From: Isochrysis galbana
Lineage: Eukaryota > Haptophyta > Isochrysidales > Isochrysidaceae
NCBI GenBank assembly: GCA_018136815.1
Contig: CM030931.1
Location: 9,048,389 to 9,112,388, forward strand
Length of the DNA: 64,000 bases
Direction: 5' to 3'
Shown: positions 55,429 to 64,000 of the stretch, piece after piece
Position numbering within the stretch: the first letter of the stretch is position 1
Layout: each line of letters starts with the position of its first letter
Translations under genes and position numbers: made by a program
Notes under the pieces: generated by a model
Database searches by the model: none
Told to the model about the DNA's origin: nothing
The model's input: the letters and a program-made list of their open reading frames with translations, nothing else

Positions 55429-55500
55429 TTCTCTCTCTCGCCCCTTCTCTCTTTCTCTCCTCTCCCCCCCCCCCCTCCTCCCCCTCCCCCTCCCCCCCCC
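55376..55500. repeat. CT then C-rich tract upstream of the EF-hand gene
   Basis: (CT)n at 55,379-55,422 then CCCCTCC runs; purine in the sense of the gene. Confidence 0.9.
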
Positions 55501-55989
55501 CTCCAGCCGGCCGAGAGGTCGTGAAATCGAAACGTACGAACAACGCGGCCGCCCACACAGCGCGCGCGCAGCTAGAGAGAGAGAGAGGACGGAAGTGAAG
55601 GGCGAGTGCACTTCCACACACATTCCACTCTCCACGGCTCTTTTCTCTCTCTCCGCTTTCCTCTCCCACTCGCTCGCGCCGATCTGTTCCGTGAACGAGG
55701 GAAGCGAGCAGTTGTGAGAAGTGTTCGATTGAATGTGAAAACTCAAAATAGACCAGAAGATCATCTCTCCTTCCGGTGCCTTTTTCATTTTGTATTCATT
55801 GGTCATTGGCCCGAGAGAACTTTTTAATTTACACTGGTCTTCAAGTCTCTGCTGGTCTATTTGTAAGAATCTTGCGGCGTCACAACAGACATTTGCAACG
55901 AAGATACTGAAACCTCAGGTTCAGGTTCGTTTTCTCTCTCTTCTCTCCTCTCTCTCTCTCTCTCCGCACTTCAGGGCGTTCCTTGAATG

Positions 55990-56155
55990 ATAATAATAAT
56001 ATAAAAACTTTTCATATTCCCTCCTCACACGTGGCACTGGAACACACCTTCGTAGCCACGCCCAAGCCCATCCATTCCCCTTCCTCACCCTCATTCCTCA
56101 TTTCCCGCCTTGCGGCAAACACTCCCCTCGTGCTCTCGTGCTCTACTTAGGTGTC
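55990..56155 (-). repeat. Repeat family E, copy 3
   Basis: Inverted copy: CCTTTTCATATT-like end, GTAGCCACGCCC, TTGCGGCAAAC and GTGCTCTACTTAG in order. Confidence 0.7.
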
Positions 56156-56159
56156 GTTC

Positions 56160-56540
56160 CGTCAATTGTGGGACATCAGTCGAATTGAGCGATCACAAAT
56201 GTCCAAAGTTGTATATAGAGCAGTATTTTAAAATTAATGAAGACTAGCATAACAACTTTTTTCTCTGCTTTCCCCCGCGGTGCATGTTCCCCCGAGGGGG
56301 ACGCCGTGTCAACGCTTTTCCTCTGCGTTTCCTCTAAGCCTCTAAGGCCGACAACTACATAAACACGCAGTTTAAGAGATATTTCGCACGGAGCACCTGT
56401 GATGACTTGCAATCACATCGTGCACGCCGTGCATGGGCACGGCGCGATGTGCATCGGTCCCCCCGCGGAGACGCCGTGCGTGCGCATGCCAAACTTTTTC
56501 CCTTTGCGTACCCTCTAAGGCCCACAACTACGTAAACAAT
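56160..56540. repeat. Tandem-like 190-bp duplication
   Basis: CTCTAAGGCC(C/G)ACAACTAC plus TAAACA occurs at about 56,336 and 56,514, each preceded by a GACGCCGTG segment and C/G runs. The CATCGGTCCCCCCGCGG segment is shared with 18,475. Confidence 0.6.
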
Positions 56541-56591
56541 AAAAAATAATTACAACTGGGAATATCGGCGGCTGCACTGAGCCGCTGGCCG

Positions 56592-57272
56592 ATGCCGCAC
56601 GCCGACGCAGGTGAAGACGCAGGTGAAGATGTCCCAGCAAGCCCTGCAGAGACCCCGCCAGAGCCCGGGGGCGGGCGGGCGGGTCAACTGAGCGCCCCGG
56701 CTTGCATTAATGGTCATGTCTCGGGCCTAGGCTCCTTCAGACGGCGAAGGGGTAGCGTTGCGCACTCCCGGGGTTGCTGGAGTGCTGCAGCGACAAACTG
56801 CGAGGATGCTGCTGAGGCCGTAGAGGTCGCCAGTCGAGCGCCCGAAGTCAGTGGTGTCGCAGATTTGGCAACCAGTGGTGAGTCAGGCGCTCTCCGGCTG
56901 GGCTCCTTCAGAAGGCGAAGGCTTAGCGTCACGCATTCCCAGTGTTGCGGGAGTGGTGCAGCTTGCGAGAGTGCTGCAGCGACGAACGGCCCGGATGCTG
57001 CCGGGGCAGCAGAGGTGGCCCTTTGCACGCCCGACTTCAGCAGTGGCGCAGAAACGCCGTCGATGAACGGGGAGGGCGGAATGCGCATAGCGGACGCCGA
57101 TCGAGACGCCTGCACGAGCGGTGGCATGGATGCATGTGCTGCTGCATCATGGGTACCATCGCGAAGTTCGCCTCATACTCTGTGGGCGCACTCAATTATT
57201 GCGCTTCCCATGTCCGCGCCAATGTTGGTTGCGCCCATGCGGTCTCGGTTCAAGAGAATACCTCTCTCTTGA
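56592..57272 (+). CDS. Ala/Ser-rich ORF with two LGSFRRRR repeats
   Basis: 226 codons from ATG 56592. Two copies of a repeat about 60 aa long each begin LGSFRRRR(G/L)SV(A/T)HS and continue with SAAATN and an acidic Ala/Val-rich stretch; RRRxS is a basophilic-kinase-like phosphorylation site. The third quarter contains GGMDACAAASWV before the frame ends. No known family. An overlapping other-frame piece near 57,300 looks ankyrin-like, so this may be one exon of a broken ankyrin gene. Confidence 0.4.
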   Translation: MPHADAGEDAGEDVPASPAETPPEPGGGRAGQLSAPACINGHVSGLGSFRRRRGSVAHSRGCWSAAATNCEDAAEAVEVASRAPEVSGVADLATSGESGALRLGSFRRRRLSVTHSQCCGSGAACESAAATNGPDAAGAAEVALCTPDFSSGAETPSMNGEGGMRIADADRDACTSGGMDACAAASWVPSRSSPHTLWAHSIIALPMSAPMLVAPMRSRFKRIPLS

Positions 57273-57355
57273 CCACTCGGACCGCAGTCTGGGTTCAGGC
57301 ATTGACGTAGCCCCCCTTGCCGCGGTGGACTCGCTCGGCAGGAGCGCACTCATGG
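57270..57355 (+). pseudogene. Ankyrin-like fragment
   Basis: GIDVAPLAAVDSLGRSALM resembles the D-x-x-G-R-S-A-L-M core of an ankyrin repeat and is followed by GTGAGC, a plausible splice donor. It ends where AT-rich sequence begins. Confidence 0.3.
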
Positions 57356-58030
57356 TGAGCTCGACCCGGTGTCCTGGGACCGAGCTTTTTTGTATTTGAT
57401 GTTGCTGGGCCTTGTGGGTTCAATCTTTACGGGAGCTGAACCCGAATCGATAAGCGGCCTTTTGTTTTCAATCTTTACTTGGGAAGCTGAACCCGAATCG
57501 ACACCTTTTAGCAATTCTTGGAGGTGGGGAGTTAATTCCGAATCGACGTGAGCTTTGATTGTACGAAGCAGATCATCACGACTCATATCGATGATTGTTT
57601 TCGCAGTGAATTTCTTGCTCAAGAGAGTGTGTATCATGTAAACCAGTGTGAATGAATGATTTATCAGCCTCGCAAATGGCATGTAAGGTGTCTTTAATGT
57701 TCGTATTGTGCTTGAAATCGAATGAACTGAATAAGCACTTACATTCGAAAGTGTACGTCCACAAATTTGGGTTCGACTCAAGCAGCATGCATCCTCAGGG
57801 AGTTGTTGCTCCCCCCCGGGTTGACCCCAACCGGCGGCGGCGGACTACGGACTAATGCTGTCCAATGCTTCCGCCATAACCTGCATGGCAGATTTATAAG
57901 TGCCACATGGCGGAAAGAGAGGTGTGATGAATTTTTTAAAGTTATCGTCCATTTTTTTATTATCCATTGCAATCGCTTGCGTATTACATCATCAGTCATC
58001 AGCCACCATTCCATTTGTAGACATGGTTGA
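57350..58030 (-). pseudogene. AT-rich patch with broken ORFs
   Basis: Minus-strand pieces: a 95-aa ORF from ATG 57637 with two DSGSAxxVKIE repeats, a 40-aa ORF from ATG 57967 (MDNKKMDDNFKKF), and an overlapping frame ending HTGLHDTHSL. AT-rich like the 45-47 kb cluster, interrupted at 57,790-57,845 by a GC-rich hairpin. No function recognised. Confidence 0.35.
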
Positions 58031-59231
58031 GCACTGTGAGGTGGGTGCCTTTGCTCAAATACTAGAAGATTTTTTTTGTACCGGTGCATCGCGTATTTGG
58101 AAACGAGGGGTACCAAATGAAAGCAAACGACCTGCCACTTTCTCCGAGTGCCCATCGATGAAGAAGCCGACTACAAATGCTTTAGGCGCGGCAAGTTCGC
58201 ATCGCTTGAAGCGCTCGCCGCACATTCACGCGCTGCGCTTCATATCCATAGCAAAGAGGAACATGCCGCGCTCCTCTCCGTCGTTGACACCGTTCTTGAG
58301 GAGACACAGCCGGCGTTCAAGAAGCGCAAGTTCAACCGGCCTAATCCTCCCCAAGTTGAACTAGAGCTACTTCAATCAGTTCCAACTCTGCTAGTCACGT
58401 TTGTGAAGGAGAAAGCAGAGGATTACGACTCCAAGAACAAGTTGGTGAAGGAGTTTGGCGGACACGCGGCTGCCGTGATGTACCCACTGTACTCGCCGAG
58501 GGGATACAGCGGGAGGGCCATCCCGGCCTGGTCAAGCTCAAGCAAGAATGCAAAGTCGGCAGCGGTGCGCTGCCCGCCCATTCCCTACACGCACCCAAGT
58601 CCGCCTCCATACCTCACGTACGCCTCATGCTGCACAGGAATGCAAGGAGACACTTGCACTTCATTCGGGCGTTGAGGCCGTGCGCTGGGCGAAAAGCAGC
58701 GATCTGGACGCGAAGGTTGCGAAAAAACTGCAGGGCATGTGGGCGAGCAATGCAATGTGACTGGCCGGCGGCCGACGCGCGCGTAGTGTGAAGGGACCCG
58801 CGTGCGTGAGGCGGTATGAAGAGGGCGTGCGCTTGCATGGATGGCGCGTGACTTTGTCGATCCCGTTCGTTTCGGTGTTGATTTCAAAAGAAATAGATGA
58901 GTAAAATAATAGGAAGGATACCCCCAGTGTGACTGAAATGCATGGCTTAGTCGCACGGAGTGGGGGGGGGGGGGCAGTCACAATGGGGACGGTAGAAGTC
59001 CCGCGCCTTTGGCGCGGAGGAGGGGGGGGTTATTAGAAGTCACAAGTGTCAGAGCGGGGACGGTAGAAGTCCCGCACCTTCATGCGCGTGAATAGGAGCG
59101 CATCGACCCGCACGTCGAATGACGTGAACCAGGTGCCGCGAACGACGGCATTCTAAACCCCCGGCGCATAGCCCCATCGCAAGTAATTAGAATGCAGGAC
59201 GAAAAGCTAAGAATAATGTGGGATATCAGTT
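58030..59231. other. Interval with a possible exon
   Basis: The + frame around 58,121-58,675 is open with FRRGKFASLEALAAHSRAAL and VELELLQSVPTLLVTFVKEK; it has no ATG start and may be an internal exon. The frame GAATGCAAGG... (ECKETLALHS, 58,639) could be the next exon after an AG acceptor. Not recognised. Repeat family F copies 2 and 3 lie at 58,976-59,080. Confidence 0.35.
58976..59080 (+). repeat. Repeat family F, copies 2 and 3
   Basis: Two neighbouring GGGGACGGTAGAAGTCCCGC units, the second preceded by GTCACAAGTG, as at 2698. Confidence 0.75.
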
Positions 59232-61181
59232 TCACCCTCGCATTAACCTACGGAAATCGATGCACGATGCATCGGCATCCTCTACGGCGACATTTACGGC
59301 TTCGCCCAGCGCACTGGAAAAAGAAGAATCAGCGGCAGCGCTGGTTCCGCGGTTGGCGAGCTTTCCCGCTCTCCCATTACTATCGTTGGCAAGCTTGCGC
59401 TTTGCTGGCGTTTGCGGCGGTGGGTTGAATGCTCCCGAAGCATCTGAATACGCAACCATCAGCCTCAACGGAGTGGCGTTTGCAAAGCGAGGTTGGAGCG
59501 GTTCCCCCTGCGCAAGCTTGCGTGCGATCTGGGCCACGGAAGGATGGTAGTGATGAGAGAGCAGGGAAAGAATCCATGCTGTCGATTGTAGTGAGCTTGG
59601 CGAGTCAACGTCGTCCCTCGAGGAAGCGTGTTGCAAGGTGAGTGGGGGGCCTGCACGGTCCGACCCGTCCAACACGATATTCACACGTGGACAAGCGATG
59701 AGTAGCCGAGATGCCGCAACAAGCACGGCGATAGCATGCCCGTGCGGCAAACTCGCGGCGCATTCAAGCAGCCGCACGAAGAATGAAGCAACGCGAGCAG
59801 CGAGCAGTGCCGAGCGCTGCTTGCACAGGTGCTCCAAGCAATCAAGGGCCGTTGCGAGTGTCCGAGGCTCATGAATGACGGCGGGCTCATCAAACAAAGT
59901 GAACAGCCGCTGCTGAACGTCGCGCATGTCTACCGTGAGCGCCGAGCCATGCCCCGAAAGCAGTCGTAGCAGAGCGTGAACACAGTGAAGGGCGGCCGTT
60001 GGTGAGAGCAATGAAGGATTGCGTAAGATGTTTCGTAGGTTGGCCACGAGGTCAAGGAGAAGCTCAATGTTGACCTGATGGGCGAACTTGGCGATGCCCT
60101 GCAGCGTCACCGGCATCAGTGGCCCTGCTGGGTTCTTTTTGACGACGCGAGCATAAGAAACGAATAGCTGCTCCAGCACGGACGCCTGTTTCAGCTGCAT
60201 GTTTCCTCGGTCACCGGCTGCTGCAGCTAGCTCCTTTGCCACCGGGTCAAGAGCTTGTCTCCTCATTTTCCCCTTTCGCTTGCCCCATCGCTCGTCTTTC
60301 GTGCTGCTGCTGCCGGCGGTGGCCCCATCAAGGCGCAGATGAAGCCATGTTTCGAGAAGCGCCGGCTTCACGTTGAAGCTAGATGAGCGAAGCAGCGCGG
60401 CCATATGGCGCACCGCAATGAGGGCGGGGTCGCCAGCGGGTTCCGTCTCAAAGAGGTCAATGAAGGCGCGCAATGCCAGGGTCCGTGGCTCTTCGTCTGC
60501 CCAATTGCACACCGGTGCCAACGCTCCGATGAGCGCTTCGTTCGAATTGAAGTCTTTGGCTTTGCCAAGTAGGGCGGCAAGGCCCTTTACACCAGCAAGC
60601 CGCTGTGTCTCGGTAGTCCCACGCAGCCAATTGCGAAGCATCGCAAGCGTGGTCTCGTAGCCGTTGAGGAGCGCCTTCTCATACGCACGTAAGCTCTCTA
60701 TCTCTGCAGACACTTTCATGGCGAGTTCTTTATCGGTCGGCAAGCGGATTCGGTAGGATGGGATGATGTCGCAGAGCACGGCCACCAGGCTGAGCGCCGC
60801 GAGGCGCTGGGCAGCTGGCGAAGTGTCGTGCTTGGCGTAGTCCTGAAGCTGCTGCAGCAAGCCGATATTCTTGTGAGGCGAATGCAGGAGCGAGGCCGAT
60901 AGTTTTGCAATGGCTGCACGCTTCTGCGCGAATGTGAGCTCAACGGCTGGCTCGACAGACTCGCTTCCCTTGCTGCCCTTCCTCTGTGTATCGGCTCGCT
61001 TCCCCTTCTTGCGCGGCTCTCCCTTCTGCTGCGGCGCGGCCTTGGCGTGGCGGGCCTGCCATCGGCCGTCCTCCTGCCTGACTGGCAGCAGCTCCCGTTT
61101 CCCCGCGCCCACTTCCTCCTTCACCGAGCGTGGCCTCCGCTCGTACGACTGGGTGTCGTCCTCCCGCTTCCATCGGCCCAT
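59232..61181 (-). CDS. NOC3L: NOC3-like nucleolar complex protein
   Basis: 649 aa from ATG 61181 (MGRWKRED); the frame is open 14 codons further to a GTG. NOC3 is a CBF/MAK21-family protein that pairs with NOC2 in 60S ribosomal-subunit transport and assembly. Visible: a basic N-terminus (RKKGKRADTQRKG), ALSLVAVLCDIIPSYRIRLP, DKELAMKVSAEIESLRAYEK, LLNGYETTLAMLRNW, ALIGALAPVCNWADEEPR, a helical array through the middle and the C-terminal YSDASGAFNPPPQTP. These match NOC3 homologues (IIPGYRIRLPTEKELEMKVS...). It is shorter than some, mostly at the N-terminus. A G-rich stretch lies upstream. Confidence 0.88.
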   Translation of the reverse strand: MGRWKREDDTQSYERRPRSVKEEVGAGKRELLPVRQEDGRWQARHAKAAPQQKGEPRKKGKRADTQRKGSKGSESVEPAVELTFAQKRAAIAKLSASLLHSPHKNIGLLQQLQDYAKHDTSPAAQRLAALSLVAVLCDIIPSYRIRLPTDKELAMKVSAEIESLRAYEKALLNGYETTLAMLRNWLRGTTETQRLAGVKGLAALLGKAKDFNSNEALIGALAPVCNWADEEPRTLALRAFIDLFETEPAGDPALIAVRHMAALLRSSSFNVKPALLETWLHLRLDGATAGSSSTKDERWGKRKGKMRRQALDPVAKELAAAAGDRGNMQLKQASVLEQLFVSYARVVKKNPAGPLMPVTLQGIAKFAHQVNIELLLDLVANLRNILRNPSLLSPTAALHCVHALLRLLSGHGSALTVDMRDVQQRLFTLFDEPAVIHEPRTLATALDCLEHLCKQRSALLAARVASFFVRLLECAASLPHGHAIAVLVAASRLLIACPRVNIVLDGSDRAGPPLTLQHASSRDDVDSPSSLQSTAWILSLLSHHYHPSVAQIARKLAQGEPLQPRFANATPLRLMVAYSDASGAFNPPPQTPAKRKLANDSNGRAGKLANRGTSAAADSSFSSALGEAVNVAVEDADASCIDFRRLMRG

Positions 61182-61702
61182 GGCTTGCCCCACCGTCGAC
61201 GTCGTCGCGAGCGCGGCAGGCACACCTTTATTTAGTACCTACCCTATTCTACACTGTAAGCGAGGGGGGGGGGGGCCGGGGGCGGGGGCGGGGGTGGGGG
61301 GGAGGGGGGGGGGGGAGGGGGGGGGGGGGAGGGGGGGACGCGCGCCCTTCGCCGACGCCTTCAAGAACAAGAAGCTGTTTCCACTACTCCTACTTTGAAG
61401 TCTCTGTACGAGTACGTGAAAGTAAAGTAGTGGTAGTGGCTCAAGAGCCGCGTGCGCGGCGAAAATGTTAGGAATTTTATTTTATTGAATATGCCGCGGA
61501 TCTGAGTGCCCCGCCCCCTTCTTCTGGAATCTAAATCTAGTGCCTAATGTTCAAGCCCACATTTGCGTGTTCGTTCCATGGGCTCGTATAGGTTGGCAAG
61601 ATCTTCCTGATTGCTAATTGTCGTCATGACTAAGTGAGGATTGATCTGCTCCACTACGGAGGATTTGCGCACGACTGAGGAGCTCCCGCAAGTGCAAGCG
61701 GC
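61182..61702. other. Intergenic with G runs
   Basis: Long G/GGGGGC tract (61,264-61,338) upstream of NOC3 and the family C/E-like tail GAGCCGCGTGCGCGGCG near 61,446. No gene. Confidence 0.55.
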
Positions 61703-63745
61703 TTAGAAGCCGAGAAAGCGGCGATTTTCGATCGCAATGGACGTGGTATAGCGCTCTTTTTGCACAAGCTTTGACATGAGCTTTGCCTCATATGCGGCGT
61801 CCTCTCGGGCGCATCGGTCAATCACATGAGTTTGGTGCATTCTCTGCATGGCATCTTGGATGTTACGATAGCGCGCTTCCTGTCGACGGGCTCGAAGCAC
61901 CTTGTCTTGTGCCTGCCAATCGCATTGCCCATGAATAGTGTCGCCAAGTGAGCCTTGCGCAGAGTACCGTTTCAGCCTTTGTTCGTCTGTAGCATACGCA
62001 GGAGAACCAGGAATCGGGTTCATTACCTCCTTGAGGAGCATGCCGTACGATCGGGCCGGAGTCGCCCCAAAGCGTGTCTTGCGGTCAGTAAGATTGCCCT
62101 GCTGCTCCCACTTCGTTGAGATCGCCGCTTGTGAGGTCTTGTCGATATTGTTGTCGTCCGCCTGTACAATGGCCGCAAATTCACGCATTTCGATCACGCC
62201 ACTTGAATCCCGGTCAAGCATCGTGAAAGCATCGTGCTTCACGGTGGGTTGTACACCGGGTATGTACTTGTCTACGAAGTCGAAAAACTCTTCCATTGAT
62301 AGCTCATCGTTATGATTGGCGTCGGCATCTTCGAAGGCAGCACGCACAGTACCGTATGACTTCATCATTGTGGAGCGCAACTGGCCCATGAGCGTCATCG
62401 CCATGGCACGGTCTACGCCAGTGTTCTTCCGCCGCGGGTCGAGGAAACCTATGCCGTTCTTGACTCCATTGCCTGTGTAGTCAATCTCCAAGCGCGACAG
62501 CATATTCGACACTGCGTGGCGATACTGCATGCCGTTTGGCGAAACGCCCAGCTCATCCATGAGTTGCGACACCACCTTCTCGTCCGCAGTGAGGCCCAAC
62601 CGCGAAATCGCAAGTTCAAGCTCGGCGCGACCGACAATATCAGAGGAGGTTTCAAGATTTCGCAGAAAGTCCTTTGTTGTTGTGCCCGAAGCCTGGAGCC
62701 TCGTCTTCATTTTGTTCAGGATCTCACGGGTCTTGATCCTCACTCTCCACTCCTCCTTCTCGGTGTTCACGGCCGACCTCGATGCATGCTCCATACCCTC
62801 TCCTCGAGGACTTTCCGATTTGGGAGCCACCCCAGACGCAGATTTCCGAGATTCCTTCGACCTGCGCCGCTCCGCCTCTACCTCTGCCAACTGCGCCCTC
62901 GCTTCTGCTGCGCGCTGAACACGGCTCATGAGTACGCGCTCTGCATGAGTTGGTTGAGGTTCCACCTGTGCTCCAGCAAAAGTGCTGCTGCCCTCCTGGT
63001 TCCTTTCTAGCCTGTCTAGCGCGAGGCGCAGCTCCGAAGTTATACCAGAGGATAGTCCTGCCTTTGGCTCAGTCATTCCCTCCATCACCTGCGATGCCAA
63101 CTCGTTGTAGTCGACATCGCCCAAACCATCCGCACCAACCTTGGCGAGCGCCTTGATAGCCAGATCATCAGACTTCACACCGAGTTGTCGGAGTGCCGCA
63201 TGAAAGTCGTTGAGGCTCAGCTTTCCAGCACCATCTTTGTCCCACACACGAAACACATTGGCCAGTCGCTGTGCAGGATTCCGTGCGTCCATCAGCGGTG
63301 GGCATGCCTTGAGCAGAGCGCGCTGAGTGCGTTCAGGCACTGCTGGTGCGGACGGGCGCTCCGACACTGGGTGTGGGAACCGGCGTGTGGTTGAGCTGGT
63401 TGGCCGCAGCTTCATTGGACTGCTCAAAACGGCCACTATCCGCTCATTCGACGCGGTGTGCGGCCGCAAGGACCGCGCCAGCTGCGTGCGCTGCTCTGGA
63501 GGTGCGCGGCGAGGCGTGATCGGCTGGAAGCGCTCGACCAGCGGCTGCTCGGTCGGGTCCGGCGGGCGGCCGATGCCTCCCCACTTGTTGGTACGGCCGA
63601 GATAGCCTTTCCGCACTGGCTTGAGCTGGAGTGCCGGGCCTGCGTGCCCCATCTCGCAAGTGCGTGCCTCTGCCGTCTCAACTCCAGCGGCGAGCGAAAC
63701 CGTCGCGTGCCGGCGGCGCCGCCTCCTCTCCTCGCGCCTTCCCAT
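61703..63745 (-). CDS. Three-EF-hand protein of unknown family
   Basis: 680 aa from ATG 63745. EF-hand loops DKDGAGKLSLND (about 168), DADANHNDELSMEE (about 472) and DRDSSGVIEMRE (about 510) are intact; a fourth diverged hand-like region, GADGLGDVDYNEL, follows the first. Between them lies an Arg/Glu helix region (RAQLAEVEAERRRSKESRK). N-terminal text MGHAGPALQLKPVRKGYLGR and the C-terminal YTTSIAIENRRFLGF look conserved-motif-like but are not assigned. Likely a calcium-binding cytoskeletal or flagellar protein. An in-frame Met (MGHAGPAL) is an alternative start. Confidence 0.82.
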   Translation of the reverse strand: MGRREERRRRRRHATVSLAAGVETAEARTCEMGHAGPALQLKPVRKGYLGRTNKWGGIGRPPDPTEQPLVERFQPITPRRAPPEQRTQLARSLRPHTASNERIVAVLSSPMKLRPTSSTTRRFPHPVSERPSAPAVPERTQRALLKACPPLMDARNPAQRLANVFRVWDKDGAGKLSLNDFHAALRQLGVKSDDLAIKALAKVGADGLGDVDYNELASQVMEGMTEPKAGLSSGITSELRLALDRLERNQEGSSTFAGAQVEPQPTHAERVLMSRVQRAAEARAQLAEVEAERRRSKESRKSASGVAPKSESPRGEGMEHASRSAVNTEKEEWRVRIKTREILNKMKTRLQASGTTTKDFLRNLETSSDIVGRAELELAISRLGLTADEKVVSQLMDELGVSPNGMQYRHAVSNMLSRLEIDYTGNGVKNGIGFLDPRRKNTGVDRAMAMTLMGQLRSTMMKSYGTVRAAFEDADANHNDELSMEEFFDFVDKYIPGVQPTVKHDAFTMLDRDSSGVIEMREFAAIVQADDNNIDKTSQAAISTKWEQQGNLTDRKTRFGATPARSYGMLLKEVMNPIPGSPAYATDEQRLKRYSAQGSLGDTIHGQCDWQAQDKVLRARRQEARYRNIQDAMQRMHQTHVIDRCAREDAAYEAKLMSKLVQKERYTTSIAIENRRFLGF

Positions 63746-63749
63746 CCCT

Positions 63750-63860
63750 TCTCTTCTCTCTGTCTCTTCTGTTTCTCTCGTCCTTCTTCTCTACCTACCC
63801 TCCTCTCCGCCGCTTTCCTGCCCGCTCGCTCTCTCTCTCTCTCCTTCTTCTCTTCGTGTA
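63750..63860. repeat. CT-rich tract upstream of the EF-hand gene at the right edge
   Basis: TCTCTCTG/TCTTCTG-rich sequence directly upstream of the ATG at 63745; purine in the sense of the gene. Confidence 0.8.
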
Positions 63861-63884
63861 TCTGTTACCCCCCAGGAGCCAACG

Positions 63885-64000
63885 CCCCCCGATAGCTATC
63901 GGGGGCCCCCGATAGCTATCGGGGGGAAATTTTCTCCCGATCGCCAACAGCCCCCCCGAGAGCTACCGGGGGGCCGAGAAACTCCCCCGAGAGCTATCGG
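63885..64000. repeat. Palindrome array at the window edge
   Basis: CCCCCGATAGCTATCGGGGG is a perfect 20-bp palindrome found twice, followed by CCCCCGAGAGCTACCGGGGG-type and CCCCCGAGAGCTATCGG variants. The array continues out of the window. Confidence 0.9.

Overview
Organism. This is nuclear DNA of a eukaryote. Genes are interrupted by short GT-AG introns (about 80-490 nt), there are no operons, and intergenic DNA is full of microsatellites and dispersed repeats. Three things point to a plastid-bearing, flagellated alga: a homogentisate prenyltransferase (tocopherol pathway), an LL-diaminopimelate aminotransferase with a signal-peptide-like leader, and BBIP1, a BBSome subunit. The GC-rich coding sequence and protein styles such as the P-G-I-x-P-G-Q module and Cys-rich/Pro-rich membrane proteins fit a haptophyte best. 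That placement is inference.

Layout. 1-1,989 (-): VPS4 (3' end outside the window). 4,188-8,258 (-): large protein of unknown role. 8.6-11 kb: repeat copies. 11,020-15,546 (-): ARM/coiled-coil/IQ protein, divergent from BBIP1 at 16,356 (+). 17-20.4 kb: repeat-rich, with a Ty3/Gypsy integrase remnant, an AT-rich start-less reading frame and a small membrane ORF. 21,053-22,638 (-): LL-DAP aminotransferase. 24,411-27,813 (+): two HMG boxes spliced to three Myb-like repeats. 29-29.7 kb (+): EGF-domain gene. 33,099-34,574 (+): Cys-rich membrane protein. 35,994-38,811 (-): seven-exon GTPBP1-type GTPase. 41,394-42,704 (+): homogentisate prenyltransferase. 45-48.1 kb: compact AT-richer intronless ORF cluster (RING protein and unknowns). 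49,788-51,497 (-): mitochondrial 2-oxoglutarate/malate-type carrier. 53,440-55,287 (-): EF-hand protein. 56.6-58.8 kb: broken ORFs and a second AT-rich patch. 59,232-61,181 (-): NOC3-like. 61,703-63,745 (-): EF-hand protein. 63.9 kb to the end: palindrome array.

How it fits together. The genes are ordinary nuclear neighbours and not a pathway cluster: ESCRT disassembly, ribosome biogenesis, plastid and mitochondrial metabolism, translation-type GTPase, chromatin/transcription, cilium. Two patterns run across the window. Nearly every confident start codon lies just downstream of a homopurine/homopyrimidine tract. Several dispersed repeat families (A-H below) recur in the gaps, some ending at shared junctions. 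The most unusual items are the HMG-Myb fusion with an in-frame retainable intron and the AT-rich ORF islands inserted beside LRR and ankyrin-like remnants.
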